The notes under the pieces: model-generated
What the model was told of the DNA's origin: nothing
Seen by the model: only the letters and a program-made list of their open reading frames with translations
Databases searched by the model: none
Source: Chitinophagales bacterium
Lineage (GTDB): Bacteria; Bacteroidota; Bacteroidia; Chitinophagales; Chitinophagaceae
Reading direction: 5' to 3'
NCBI GenBank assembly: GCA_015654695.1
Contig: JAATGJ010000144.1
Coordinates: forward strand, 1-64,000
DNA: 64,000 nucleotides
Part shown: piece after piece, positions 34,775 through 43,792 of the stretch
Numbering within the stretch: position 1 is the stretch's first letter
Layout of the letters: each line of letters begins with the position of its first letter
Position numbers and translations under genes: made by a program

Positions 34775-34993
34775 GCTATTAAGGTAAAAATATTTTTCAC
34801 CTCCTCCATCTTATTTATGCGGGTTGGTAATGGTAATCTCTAAATTCTTTTAAAAATTATTTTTGTGCCTTAGGGCTTACGGAGTGCAGGAGAAGTATTA
34901 AAATAGCATGCAGGTGCTGTTTCAGTCTCAATACCATTTTGAACGAAAGAAGTATCATTCGTCAAAGAATAGTTTTTCTTTTTTTAAAATGAT

Positions 34994-35040
34994 TAGTTTT
35001 AAGGTAGTTTTACATACTTGAAAAATAGTTTTAAACTACC
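34994..35040 (+). promoter_or_regulatory. Operator-like repeats upstream of the XRE regulator gene
   Basis: TAGTTTTAA occurs twice in direct orientation (about 34994-35002 and 35026-35034). The second copy is part of TAGTTTTAAACTA (35026-35038), an odd-length palindrome. GGTAGTTTTA (35003-35012) also mirrors TAAACTACC (35032-35040). The 300-base gap holds nothing else I can support. The sites are 38 bases upstream of the regulator start and are candidates for autoregulation. Confidence 0.5.
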
Positions 35041-35077
35041 TATATGCAAGATCTAAGATCAGGAAACTCTTACGATA

Positions 35078-35449
35078 TTGGAAAATAAAGCTATTGGCAG
35101 AAATATCTCAATACTTCGGAAGCTCCGCGATAAAAAAGCTTTTGACATAGCTGAACAGCTTGGAATGAAAGAAGCCGCTTATATTAAATACGAACGAGGT
35201 GAAACCCAGATCACTATTGAATTTATTCAAAAGGTCGCTGAAATTCTCAAAATAGACCCTTTACAAATACTCACTGTATCTCCGAATAATATTATTGATA
35301 ACGGCAATTGTTCCCCAATAGCCATACATGGAGAAAGTCATTATCAAACTACAAATGAAGAGCAAACTAAAATGATACTCAAACTTATGGAAAGTGTTTT
35401 ATCACTTAATGACAGGTTGGTTACAATGTTGGAGAAGAAGGAGAGTTAA
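35078..35449 (+). CDS. XRE-family helix-turn-helix transcriptional regulator
   Basis: A 123-residue protein with an N-terminal HTH_3 domain: IGRNISILRKLRDKKAFDIAEQLGMKEAAYIKYERGETQITIEFIQKVAEILKIDP. A polar C-terminal tail follows, with a helical end (TKMILKLMESVLSLNDRLVTML) that may dimerise. The reading frame is closed by TAA at 35054-35056 and contains no ATG near the domain, so TTG at 35078 is the only sensible start. Palindromes in the upstream spacer suggest autoregulation. No toxin partner is adjacent. Confidence 0.88.
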   Translation: MENKAIGRNISILRKLRDKKAFDIAEQLGMKEAAYIKYERGETQITIEFIQKVAEILKIDPLQILTVSPNNIIDNGNCSPIAIHGESHYQTTNEEQTKMILKLMESVLSLNDRLVTMLEKKES

Positions 35450-35495
35450 ATTACCTGATTGAAGACTCTTAACTGAGTTGCTTGCTGAAAAGGAG

Positions 35496-35522
35496 ACATA
35501 AAAAATTCCCGTTGCCGGGATT
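35496..35522 (-). terminator. Terminator after the DUF922 gene
   Basis: On the minus strand AATCCCG pairs with CGGGAAT (35505-35511 with 35516-35522) around a four-base loop, followed by a T run. It lies 35 bases beyond the DUF922 stop codon and may also stop transcription from the XRE gene. Confidence 0.7.
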
Positions 35523-35556
35523 GTAATAAACAAATGTTGAAAAAGAATATAAATTA

Positions 35557-36099
35557 TTAGTTATAATCTGAGTAAGGTTGATACTCTTTTAATAGTTCCT
35601 CTATCTTTTTAATCCATTCAGCCTGTTGGTCTTTTTTCCGGCTATGGTCGGTTTCCCTGTCATATTGATCCTGGAAATCTCCTTTTTCACCGGCAACACT
35701 TTCATAGATTGCCCTGAGATCTTTTTGGTAAGTAGTTGTATTGAACCGGTATTCACTCATTTTCTTATTCAGCTTGCGGGCAAATATTTCTGCAATATCA
35801 AAATGCCCCTGTTCATGTTGCAGTATATACTCTGTTTTGGATTCACCCCATGACCTTGTTTTAGAAAACCTGCATTGAATTTTCCAGGTGAAACTTTTTG
35901 CTTCGATATGGTATTCGATACCCAGGTACGTAGTAGTCAGTGCGGCTGCATCAGAATTGGGGTCGGGCCTGCCTTTATAGTCGCTCCATACCAGTTGCCG
36001 GGATGCAGACCATTCTATAAGCTCCTCGTTTTTGTCCTGTGAGAAACAAAATGCGGGAATAAAGAAAAGCAGCAGGAAAATTTTTCTTAGTTGTTGCAT
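35557..36099 (-). CDS. Exported DUF922 protein (putative zinc-dependent protease)
   Basis: A 180-residue protein with signal peptide LRKIFLLLFFIPAFCFSQ. The mature domain is DUF922-like: IEWSASRQLVWSDYKGRPDP, AALTTTYLGIEYHIEAKSF, and HEQGHFDIAEIFARKLNK, where HEQGH is an HExxH-type metal motif at about residue 95. The family is predicted to be peptidases on this motif; activity is unproven. It is downstream of pckA but separated from it by a terminator. Confidence 0.8.
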   Translation of the reverse strand: MQQLRKIFLLLFFIPAFCFSQDKNEELIEWSASRQLVWSDYKGRPDPNSDAAALTTTYLGIEYHIEAKSFTWKIQCRFSKTRSWGESKTEYILQHEQGHFDIAEIFARKLNKKMSEYRFNTTTYQKDLRAIYESVAGEKGDFQDQYDRETDHSRKKDQQAEWIKKIEELLKEYQPYSDYN

Positions 36100-36145
36100 A
36101 CACAGTTATAAACGTTAAGCTGGTGCAAAAGGTATAAAAGAAATA

Positions 36146-36176
36146 CTAAAAAAGCCTCTCCGGCTAAGGAGAGGCT
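36146..36176 (-). terminator. Terminator after pckA
   Basis: On the minus strand AGCCTCTCC pairs with GGAGAGGCT (36153-36161 with 36168-36176) around a six-base loop and is followed by TTTTTT. It lies 26 bases beyond the pckA stop. Confidence 0.88.
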
Positions 36177-36201
36177 GTAAATAAAGCAGAAGCTGTTAGT
36201 A

Positions 36202-37809
36202 TTAGCTAATATCCGGAGCTGCCCCTATCACTTCTGCAGACACACCGTCCTTATATTTTTCAAAATTCTTTATAAATAAACCTGCCAGGTATTTCGCTTT
36301 TTCATCGTAATCATTTTTATCAGCCCATGTATTTCTCGGATCCAGTACTTGAGAAGGAACACCAGGACATTCTTTAGGAACAGCCATACCAAAAACAGGA
36401 TGAAAATCAAATTCAATATTGTGCAGTTTCCCTTCGAGGGCGGCAGTAATCATAGCCCTGGTAAATTTTAATTTCATGCGCTTGCCAACACCATAAGGAC
36501 CGCCTGTCCAGCCGGTATTGATCATCCATACATTTACTTTATTCTCTCTCATTTTATCGCCAAGCATTTGCGCATACTTTCCGGGGTGTAAGGGAAGAAA
36601 CGGCGCTCCGAAACAAGCGCTGAATGTAGGTTTAGGTTCTGTTACACCCGCTTCCGTACCTGCTACCTTCGCAGTATAGCCGGAGATGAACTGGTACATG
36701 GCCTGGCCCGGGGTCAGTTTTGAAATGGGAGGCAACACACCAAAGGCATCGCAAGTCAAAAAGAAAATATTTTTAGGCAGTTTACCTACAGATGGTTCCA
36801 GTGAATTACTGATATAATCCAGCGGATAAGATACCCTTGTATTTTCTGTAATAGAACCGTCTTCAAAATTGATGGTATTGGTACCCGGGAAAAAAGTAAC
36901 GTTCTCTGCCAATGCCCCTGGCCGGATAGCATTATATATCTCGGGTTCTTTTTCTTCAGTAAGCCCGATCGTTTTAGCATAGCAACCGCCTTCAAAGTTG
37001 AAGATGTTATCACCCGTCCATCCATGTTCATCATCACCGATCAGTTTACGGTTAGGATCAGCGCTTAATGTTGTTTTGCCGGTTCCACTCAGCCCAAAGA
37101 AAATTGCGGTATCACCATCCTTGCCCATATTGGCGCTACAGTGCATACTCAATACATTTTTTTCCTGTGGTAAAATATAGTTGAGGATAGTAAAAATGCC
37201 TTTCTTAGTTTCGCCAGTATAACCAGAGCCTGCGATCAGGATCGTTTTATGCTTAAAGGAAACGACAGCGGCATTGTGTTGCCTTGTACCGCATTTTTGG
37301 GGGTTAAGTTTCAGGCCCGGAGCTGAGATAACATGCCATTCAGGTTCAAATTTTTCCAGTTCCTCTTCGGTTGGCCGCAGGAACATATTGTAGGCAAAGA
37401 GATTATTCCAGGGCTTTTCATTGATGACACGAATGTTGAGCCGGTAACGCGGATCGGCGCAGGCATAACACTCCCTGACCCATAGCTCAGGCAACTGGTT
37501 CAGGTAATTCACTATTTCTTTATAGATGATATCGAAATAGCGGGGTTCAATGGCGATGTTGAAATCGTTCCAGTGAATCGTTTTTTCCGTCATCTCATCT
37601 TTTACTATGAATTTGTCTTTCGGAGATCTGCCGGTGAATTCGCCGGTTTTGATTACCAAAGCGCCGGTATCATTTAAAACACCTTCGCCAATGCGAATAG
37701 TATCCTGTACTAATTCTTCCGGCGATAACTGGTAGTGAATGATTTCTGATGTGGTAAGGCCTAAACGGATCAAAGCTTTTTTAGAAAAAGCTAAAGCAGG
37801 TACTGACAT
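36202..37809 (-). CDS. pckA: Phosphoenolpyruvate carboxykinase (ATP)
   Basis: Gluconeogenic enzyme converting oxaloacetate and ATP to phosphoenolpyruvate, CO2 and ADP. It has 535 residues, the usual length. Visible are GEFTGRSPKDKFIV (59-72), YAGSGYTGETKKGIF-like oxaloacetate region (LIAGSGYTGETKKG), the kinase P-loop GLSGTGKTT at 239-247, DDEHGWTGDNIFNFEGGCYAK with the metal-binding Asp, and RVSYPLDYI. It has its own strong promoter and terminator, so it is a monocistronic unit. Confidence 0.97.
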   Translation of the reverse strand: MSVPALAFSKKALIRLGLTTSEIIHYQLSPEELVQDTIRIGEGVLNDTGALVIKTGEFTGRSPKDKFIVKDEMTEKTIHWNDFNIAIEPRYFDIIYKEIVNYLNQLPELWVRECYACADPRYRLNIRVINEKPWNNLFAYNMFLRPTEEELEKFEPEWHVISAPGLKLNPQKCGTRQHNAAVVSFKHKTILIAGSGYTGETKKGIFTILNYILPQEKNVLSMHCSANMGKDGDTAIFFGLSGTGKTTLSADPNRKLIGDDEHGWTGDNIFNFEGGCYAKTIGLTEEKEPEIYNAIRPGALAENVTFFPGTNTINFEDGSITENTRVSYPLDYISNSLEPSVGKLPKNIFFLTCDAFGVLPPISKLTPGQAMYQFISGYTAKVAGTEAGVTEPKPTFSACFGAPFLPLHPGKYAQMLGDKMRENKVNVWMINTGWTGGPYGVGKRMKLKFTRAMITAALEGKLHNIEFDFHPVFGMAVPKECPGVPSQVLDPRNTWADKNDYDEKAKYLAGLFIKNFEKYKDGVSAEVIGAAPDIS

Positions 37810-37836
37810 AAATCAAGCAGAGCATTTGTTTCGGTA

Positions 37837-37867
37837 CAAAGTTAATCAAACATCTGACCTATACAAA
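37837..37867 (-). promoter_or_regulatory. pckA promoter
   Basis: On the minus strand TTTG (37864-37867) and TAACTTTG (37837-37844, exact TAnnTTTG) are separated by 19 bases. The expected transcript would begin about 20-25 bases before the pckA ATG. The rest of the 325-base divergent gap to the aminopeptidase gene holds no gene I can see. TATCTTTA at about 38108 may be the -7 box for that gene. Confidence 0.7.
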
Positions 37868-38134
37868 CGGGTGTTAGTTTTAAGAATTTGTCATCCTATA
37901 AAAATCCAGTTAATTTTTGAATTAGTTAAAACGGGATAAGCTGATCACTTGAATAATATCTAAAATACCTGTCTGAACGCTAAAGAACCTTTATTTCTTC
38001 CAAATTGGAAAGACGGCTGGATTAATAATGTATTCATATAGTAAGGCCTCTACTTTACTTGATTTTAGATGTGGACTGCTATCGGAGATTTTTTGATACA
38101 GAACCATTTATCTTTAACCCCTTAAAGCCAGCTA

Positions 38135-39424
38135 ATGAAGAATCTGCCTCTTAACTCTGAACTGTTTATTAAAAACCGGGAACGTTTTGTAAGCCGGATG
38201 CAGAAAAATTCCATTGCCATTTTTGTAAGCAATGATGAAGTGCCCTCCAACGGTGATGCCATTTACAGGTATAAAACCAATAGTGATCTCTATTGGTTGA
38301 CCGGAATAACGCAGGAGGATAGCATGCTGATCTTTTTCCCGGATAATCCTGACGCTAAATACAGGGAAGTGCTGGTATTGGTAAGACCCAATGAACTCAA
38401 AGAAAAATGGGACGGAAAAAGATTACGCAGGAATGAAGCGCAGGAAATGAGTGGTATAAAAACGATAGTGTGGCTGGATAGCCTGGAAGGATTATTACAA
38501 TCATGGATACACCTGGCAGATACGATATACCTTGATACAAATGAAAATGACCGCAAAGCGAGTTTGATACGAACAAGAGATTATCGTTTTGTGGATGAAA
38601 TGAAAAGCCGTTATCCCCTGCATCACTACGAACGGGCGGCAAAGATCCTGAAAGAACTCCGTGGCATCAAGACTGCGCTGGAAATAGAGGTATTGCAAAA
38701 AGCCATTGATATTACTGACAATACGTTCCGTCGTTTGCTGAAGTTCATTAAGCCCGGAGTGATGGAATACGAGATAGAAGCGGAGATTATACATTCTTTC
38801 CTTAGCCAGCGCTCTGCCGGTGAAGCGTATGGCAGCATCATCGCCAGTGGCGACAGGGCAAGAACATTGCATTATGTGTCTAACAACCAGGAATGTAAAG
38901 ACGGCGAACTGATATTAATGGACTTTGGCGCTGAATATGGCGGTTATAATGCTGATCTTACAAGGACCATTCCTGTCAATGGAAAATTTACAAGACGTCA
39001 GAAAACAGTTTATAATGCCTGCCTGCATTTACATGATTATGCAAAAAGCTTATTGAAGCCTGGCATCTCTATTATTGATTATACAGATAAAGTAGGTGAA
39101 GAAGCCACGCAGCAATTTTTGAAAATAGGTCTATTGAAAAAAAGCGATGTAAAGAATGAAGACCCGGAGAACAGGGCTTATCGAAAATACTTGTACCATG
39201 GCATTTCGCATCATTTAGGTATAGACGTACATGACCTGGGCACAAGAACAGAACCGGTCAAAGCCGGAATGGTATTTACTGTAGAGCCGGGTATTTACAT
39301 CGAGCAGGAACAAATGGGAGTGAGAATCGAGAATAATTTATGGATCACCAAAAACGGGAACAAAGACCTGATGAAGAACATTCCCATCACGGCGGAAGAC
39401 ATCGAAGCACTCATGAAAAAATAA
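38135..39424 (+). CDS. Xaa-Pro aminopeptidase (aminopeptidase P, M24B)
   Basis: A 429-residue pita-bread-fold metalloaminopeptidase. The N-terminal domain (NSIAIFVSNDEVPSNGDAIYRYKTNSDLYWLTG) is of the AMP_N type. The catalytic domain shows the metal ligands in LILMDFGAEYGGYNADLTRT, HHLGIDVHD, FTVEPGIYIE and GVRIENNLWI. Cytoplasmic, since no signal peptide is seen. It removes N-terminal residues preceding proline. pssA follows after 15 bases, so the two may be cotranscribed. Confidence 0.94.
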   Translation: MKNLPLNSELFIKNRERFVSRMQKNSIAIFVSNDEVPSNGDAIYRYKTNSDLYWLTGITQEDSMLIFFPDNPDAKYREVLVLVRPNELKEKWDGKRLRRNEAQEMSGIKTIVWLDSLEGLLQSWIHLADTIYLDTNENDRKASLIRTRDYRFVDEMKSRYPLHHYERAAKILKELRGIKTALEIEVLQKAIDITDNTFRRLLKFIKPGVMEYEIEAEIIHSFLSQRSAGEAYGSIIASGDRARTLHYVSNNQECKDGELILMDFGAEYGGYNADLTRTIPVNGKFTRRQKTVYNACLHLHDYAKSLLKPGISIIDYTDKVGEEATQQFLKIGLLKKSDVKNEDPENRAYRKYLYHGISHHLGIDVHDLGTRTEPVKAGMVFTVEPGIYIEQEQMGVRIENNLWITKNGNKDLMKNIPITAEDIEALMKK

Positions 39425-39439
39425 ATTTATCTTTCCTGC

Positions 39440-40204
39440 ATGAAGCATATTCCTAACCTTTTTACCTTACTCAATTTATTTTTCGGTTGCTGTGCTATCG
39501 TGTTTGTGTTACAAAATGGTATTTCCATTTTTTACAACGGCGAAAACCCCCAGTTGGTTGATATGCCCGAAAAGATTGTGATCGCTTCGGTGTTTATCGG
39601 GTTAGCAGGCGTTATTGATTTTCTGGATGGCTTTGTTGCCCGTATATTTAAAGCTACTTCTGCTATGGGTAAGCAATTGGACTCCCTTGCCGATGTGGTA
39701 AGTTTCGGCGTGGCTCCCGGAATGATCATCTACCAGTTTCTCCGGTTAAGTTTTGCCAATCAGGAAAATGGCCTGGATGTTTCATTGGTATGGTTGATGC
39801 CAGCTTTTATTCTTCCCTGTGCCGCAGCCTGGAGATTAGCCAAGTTTAATATTGATGAAGGCCAGCAATATTCTTTCAAAGGTGTTCCTACACCCTCAGT
39901 GGGTTTGGTGGTTGCTTCATTACCATTGATATATTGGTACAGTAATAATGAAACGGTCATTGATCTTTTACGCAACAAATGGTTCCTGTATGCTGTCGTT
40001 TTGTTACTCAGCTATCTGATGGTATCTAATTTGTCCATCATGGCCCTGAAGTTCAAAGACTATTCTTTAAAAACTAACCTGCCAAAGATTATTCTGGCAG
40101 CAGCTTCCATCATTCTTATATTATTCCTTAAATGGCTGGCTGTTCCTGCCATATTCATCCTTTACATTGGCGTATCTTTGGCCTTCAAAAATAAATCAGC
40201 ATGA
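39440..40204 (+). CDS. pssA: CDP-diacylglycerol--serine O-phosphatidyltransferase
   Basis: Membrane enzyme making phosphatidylserine, the precursor of phosphatidylethanolamine. The 254-residue protein starts KHIPNLFTLLNLFFGCCAIVFVL. It contains the CDP-alcohol phosphotransferase motif in GVIDFLDGFVARIFKATSAMGKQLDSLADVVSFGVAP (DGxxAR, GxxxDxxxD pattern). Multiple membrane helices follow. It overlaps purS by four bases (ATGA). Confidence 0.95.
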   Translation: MKHIPNLFTLLNLFFGCCAIVFVLQNGISIFYNGENPQLVDMPEKIVIASVFIGLAGVIDFLDGFVARIFKATSAMGKQLDSLADVVSFGVAPGMIIYQFLRLSFANQENGLDVSLVWLMPAFILPCAAAWRLAKFNIDEGQQYSFKGVPTPSVGLVVASLPLIYWYSNNETVIDLLRNKWFLYAVVLLLSYLMVSNLSIMALKFKDYSLKTNLPKIILAAASIILILFLKWLAVPAIFILYIGVSLAFKNKSA

Positions 40205-40455
40205 CCTATACTGTTCAGATAAAAGTAATGCCGTTAAAAGAATTATTGGATCCGCAGGGAAAAGCCATTGTCGGCGGCTTGCAAAATCTTGGATTAAATA
40301 ATATTGCGGATGTACGTGTTGGAAAAAATATTACGTTGCAGATAAATGCCGATTCTCCGGTACAGGCAAAGCAAATCGCGGAAGAAGCCAGTAAGAAACT
40401 ATTGGCAAACCCTGTGATGGAGTATTTTGAAATTGAAACCTCCCAATCCGCCTGA
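40201..40455 (+). CDS. purS: Phosphoribosylformylglycinamidine synthase subunit PurS
   Basis: An 84-residue protein with the PurS pattern YTVQIKVMPLKELLDPQGKAIVGGLQNLGLNNIADVRVGKNITLQI and the end NPVMEYFEIET. PurS bridges PurL and PurQ in the FGAM synthase complex of purine synthesis; neither is adjacent. It overlaps pssA by four bases. The terminal SQSA and the TGA stop come from a GC-rich palindrome at 40447-40461, so the natural C-terminus probably was remodelled by a repeat. Confidence 0.92.
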   Translation: MTYTVQIKVMPLKELLDPQGKAIVGGLQNLGLNNIADVRVGKNITLQINADSPVQAKQIAEEASKKLLANPVMEYFEIETSQSA

Positions 40456-40461
40456 GGCGGA
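40447..40461. repeat. TCCGCC-TGA-GGCGGA palindrome containing the purS stop codon
   Basis: TCCGCC and GGCGGA form six-base arms around TGA, and that TGA is the purS stop (40453-40455). The core TCCGCC...GGCGGA is shared with the terminator palindrome at 43761-43786, suggesting one dispersed family. Confidence 0.6.
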
Positions 40462-40567
40462 GAGTTTATAGACGTTAATCAAATTAAATTTTTCTTCAGG
40501 TTTGAACAGCTCACAAAAAGGAGAGGGTAACAATGATCTAAGTTCTCCCTTTCGGGGGACAGTAGGT

Positions 40568-41236
40568 ATGCTTTTTCTAGTCCCCACTCCTATAGGTAAT
40601 CTGAAAGATATCACACTCCGTGCTATAGAAGTGTTGAAAGATGTTGATCTCATTCTGGCAGAAGATACCCGGACTTCTTCTCACTTGCTGAATCATTACC
40701 AGATAACCAGGCCCCTTTCTCCCTATCACCAGCATAATGAGCATAAAATTTTGCAGCATCTTGTTGTACAATTATCAGAAGGTAAAAAGATCGCATTGAT
40801 GACGGATGCAGGGACGCCTAGTATTTCCGATCCTGCTTTTTTATTGGTCAGGGAATGTATAAAAGCCGGCGTTAAAGTTGAATGCCTGCCCGGCGCTACG
40901 GCATTTGTACCGGCATTGGTAAATAGCGGCATTCCCACCAACCGTTTTTGCTTCGAAGGTTTTTTACCCATTAAAAAAGGACGACAAACATTGTTGAAAA
41001 AACTGTCAGAGGAAGAACGGACGATGATATTTTATGAGTCGCCGGTAAGGTTAGTAAAAACGTTAGAAGAGTTCATGGGTTATTTTGGTGAAGACCGCTT
41101 ATGCTGTGTCAGCCGTGAGCTTACCAAAATGTTTGAAGAGAACAAAAGAGGATCATTAAAGGAAGTCAGCACTTATTTCAAGGAGAAAACTGTAAAAGGA
41201 GAAATAGTAATTGTAGTCGCGGGAAAAGTGCAGTGA
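40568..41236 (+). CDS. rsmI: 16S rRNA (cytidine1402-2'-O)-methyltransferase RsmI
   Basis: Tetrapyrrole-methylase-fold enzyme that 2'-O-methylates C1402 of 16S rRNA, the same nucleotide that RsmH (7171-8145) N4-methylates. It starts MLFLVPTPIGNLKDITLRA, the classic RsmI N-terminus. It contains LAEDTRTSSHLLNHY, ALMTDAGTPSISDPAFLLV, LPGATAFVPALVNSGIPTNRFCFEGFLP and CCVSRELTKMFEE. The frame extends upstream to a TTG at 40502, but ATG 40568 (222 residues) matches the family start. Confidence 0.95.
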   Translation: MLFLVPTPIGNLKDITLRAIEVLKDVDLILAEDTRTSSHLLNHYQITRPLSPYHQHNEHKILQHLVVQLSEGKKIALMTDAGTPSISDPAFLLVRECIKAGVKVECLPGATAFVPALVNSGIPTNRFCFEGFLPIKKGRQTLLKKLSEEERTMIFYESPVRLVKTLEEFMGYFGEDRLCCVSRELTKMFEENKRGSLKEVSTYFKEKTVKGEIVIVVAGKVQ

Positions 41237-41317
41237 TAATAAATTCCTAAAATCTTTCTGGCATGATTTTAATTAGCCTTTCTGTGTCAACTTTGCGACT
41301 GATAAAATCCAAAAATT

Positions 41318-41767
41318 ATGAACAAGAAGATTTTTTTACTGGTATCTGTATCCTTATTTGTTTTAGCTAACATTTCATTTGCCCAGATCCGGGAGATACC
41401 AAAGGTTGTAGAAGAAACCTTTTCACAGCAGTACAACGGCGCTAATAATATTGATTTTAAAGATCAGCTGGTAAGAGTAGATGTACATTTTGAACTCAAA
41501 GGTGATAAGATGATCGCTTCCTATACGAATAAAGGGATATGGAAAGAAACAGAAAAAGAATGGAGTTTTGATAAACTTTCTGAAGAAGTGAAAGATGGTT
41601 TTCAGAAAAGTAAGTATGCGGACAGGGAAGTGGAAGAAACCACTGTATTCTACCTGCCTGGTGGCACAGAGCAGTATCGCATAAAGGCCAAAAAAAGTGG
41701 CGTTGACAAGAAATATCTTTATTTCAATACAAAAGGCAGGTTGTTGCGAACTTCGATAACCTTGTAA
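41318..41767 (+). CDS. Exported PepSY-like (BLIP-like) protein
   Basis: A 149-residue periplasmic protein with signal peptide KKIFLLVSVSLFVLANISFAQ. The mature domain resembles PepSY-like proteins common in Bacteroidota: IPKVVEETFSQQYNGANNIDFKDQLVRVDVHFELKGDKMIASY and WSFDKLSEEVKDGFQKSKYADREV. The function is unknown; inhibition of peptidases or signalling has been suggested for the fold. A CAACTTTG promoter-like box lies about 28 bases upstream. A terminator follows. Confidence 0.85.
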   Translation: MNKKIFLLVSVSLFVLANISFAQIREIPKVVEETFSQQYNGANNIDFKDQLVRVDVHFELKGDKMIASYTNKGIWKETEKEWSFDKLSEEVKDGFQKSKYADREVEETTVFYLPGGTEQYRIKAKKSGVDKKYLYFNTKGRLLRTSITL

Positions 41768-41790
41768 TACTATTTTTCAATGAATATATC

Positions 41791-41814
41791 AACTCCCTTC
41801 AGGGGAGTTTTTTT
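41791..41814 (+). terminator. Terminator after the PepSY-like gene
   Basis: AACTCCC (41791-41797) pairs with GGGAGTT (41803-41809) around a five-base loop, followed by a T run to 41814. Confidence 0.85.
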
Positions 41815-41889
41815 ATTGTCACTGTTCAATTTTAAGGTTTATCCTAACGTTCCTTTACCGAAATTTGCCTTTTAAATAATGAAGGATAA

Positions 41890-43737
41890 ATGAGAAGAAT
41901 AATCCTGGTAACGATTGGTAGCTTTTGTCTTGGTGTTTCATTTGCGCAGCCTGAACGCTGGCAGCAGCGTATCAAATATGCGATGGATGTAAACCTTGAT
42001 GTAAAAACCAATAAGATTACCGGTAAACAAACCATCAATTATACTAATAATTCTCCTGATACTTTAGATAAGATCTTTATTCACCTGTTCTGGAATGCGT
42101 TTCAGCCAAACAGTATGATGGATGTTGTAAGCCGCAATACGGAAAACCTGGTACTTGGAAGAAGCAATGGCACAGACGTCACCGATTTTGACCGCAGGTT
42201 TAAAAAAAGGATCGTTGACCTGTCTCCTGATGAACAGGGATATTGTAATGTGATAAAATTCATTTTTAACGGAAAAGCGCAGCAAACCCAACTTTATGAA
42301 ACGATACTGGAGGTGACTCTTGACAAAAAGATATTGCCCGGATCCACCGTTGTATTTAATACTGAATGTGAATGCCAGGTGCCGAAGCTGACACGCCGCA
42401 GCGGGAGAGATAGTCCGGAAGGAATACGATATAGTTTAGGACAATGGTATCCAAAAATAGCAGAGTATGATTACCTCGGCTGGCATGCTGACCAGTATAT
42501 CCGGGGAGAGTTCTATGGTATATGGGGAGATTATGCTGTGAGTATAACATTGGATAAAAAATATAAACTCGGCGCAACAGGAGAATTACAAAATATCGCT
42601 GATATAGGATGGGGATATGATAAAGAAGGATCGCCATTAAAAAATAGTACAGGCAATCTGCGAACATGGAAATTTCTTGCAAAAAATGTACATGACTTTG
42701 TATGGGCGGCTGACCCGGATTACAAGCATATTACCCGGAAGACAACGAATGGTCCGCTTCTTCATTTTATTTATAAAGAGGATAAGAATATGGAGGAATA
42801 CTGGCAGGCTACTGCAGACAGCTGTGCTATGATCTATCCCTTTATGGCAAAAACGTTCGGGGCATATACTTACCCTGTCTATTCATTCCTTCATGGCGGT
42901 GGAGGAGGCACGGAATATCCTATGGCTACACTGGTTAGAAATTATTCATTTGAGACAGCTGTGCATGAGTGGTGCCATAGCTGGTACCAGATGATGTTAG
43001 GGTCTAATGAGAATTTGTACGGATGGATGGACGAAGGATTTACAAATTATGCGGAAGCCCGTGTGCTGGCATGGTTACGTAATAAAGATTTTTTTGCAAA
43101 TGCTGATGAATACAGGCTTTATTTTAACCTGGTCAAAAGCCCCTATGACGAACCCATGAGCACACCCGCCAACCAGTTTAATACCAACTATGCTTATAAC
43201 TATAATTCCTATTATAAAGGATCAGTGTTTTTAAGACAGCTTGGTTATATAGTCGGTGAGAAGATCATGGATAAAATTTTACTGGAGTATTACAGGGTAT
43301 GGCGTTTCAAACATCCGAACCCGGATGATTTTATTCGTGTGGCTGAGAAAACAAGCGGCCTTCAATTGGAATGGTATAAATCGTATATGGTCAATACAGT
43401 AAAAACGGTGGATTACAGAATTGATAGTCTCTGGGACGACAACTCTAAAACGAAGATCCGCATCAGGCGTACAGGCCAGATGCCCATGCCGATTGATCTG
43501 CAAATAACTTTTAAGGACGGGAGCAAAGAGCTTCATTACATTCCCCTTGACCTGATGTTTGGCGAAAAGCCTGCAGAAGACTCAATAGTACGAAAAACTT
43601 ATCCCGCCTGGAAGTGGACACATGACACGTATGTAATAGAAGGTAGCAGAAAACTCATTGATATTTCAATAATTGAAATTGACCCAACATTACGGCTCGC
43701 CGATATAGAAAGAAGAAACAACAGGCTTAAATTGTAA
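41890..43737 (+). CDS. Exported M1 family metallopeptidase
   Basis: A 615-residue exported aminopeptidase-like protein with signal peptide RIILVTIGSFCLGVSFAQ. An N-terminal beta domain (MDVNLDVKTNKITGKQTINYTNNSPDTLDKIFIHLFWNAF) precedes the catalytic thermolysin-like domain. Its zinc motif HEWCH is at 359-363, with the downstream Glu in MDEGFTNYAE. The usual GAMEN substrate motif is replaced by GGGGTEYPMATL. Such periplasmic M1 members are frequent in Bacteroidota. A very strong terminator follows. Confidence 0.93.
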   Translation: MRRIILVTIGSFCLGVSFAQPERWQQRIKYAMDVNLDVKTNKITGKQTINYTNNSPDTLDKIFIHLFWNAFQPNSMMDVVSRNTENLVLGRSNGTDVTDFDRRFKKRIVDLSPDEQGYCNVIKFIFNGKAQQTQLYETILEVTLDKKILPGSTVVFNTECECQVPKLTRRSGRDSPEGIRYSLGQWYPKIAEYDYLGWHADQYIRGEFYGIWGDYAVSITLDKKYKLGATGELQNIADIGWGYDKEGSPLKNSTGNLRTWKFLAKNVHDFVWAADPDYKHITRKTTNGPLLHFIYKEDKNMEEYWQATADSCAMIYPFMAKTFGAYTYPVYSFLHGGGGGTEYPMATLVRNYSFETAVHEWCHSWYQMMLGSNENLYGWMDEGFTNYAEARVLAWLRNKDFFANADEYRLYFNLVKSPYDEPMSTPANQFNTNYAYNYNSYYKGSVFLRQLGYIVGEKIMDKILLEYYRVWRFKHPNPDDFIRVAEKTSGLQLEWYKSYMVNTVKTVDYRIDSLWDDNSKTKIRIRRTGQMPMPIDLQITFKDGSKELHYIPLDLMFGEKPAEDSIVRKTYPAWKWTHDTYVIEGSRKLIDISIIEIDPTLRLADIERRNNRLKL

Positions 43738-43760
43738 AACAAATATTCTATAAACGACAA

Positions 43761-43792
43761 AACCATCCGCCAGCTGGCGGATGGTTTTTTAT
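43761..43792 (+). terminator. Perfect-palindrome terminator after the M1 peptidase gene
   Basis: The 26-base perfect palindrome from AACCATCCGCCAG to CTGGCGGATGGTT (43761-43786) runs into a T run. Its TCCGCC/GGCGGA core resembles the dispersed repeat at 40447-40461. Confidence 0.9.

Noticed and set aside
40502-40567. N-terminal extension of RsmI from a TTG codon
   Set aside because: The sequence is repeat-like (CTCCCTTTCGGGGG) and precedes the canonical MLFLVPTPIGNL start.
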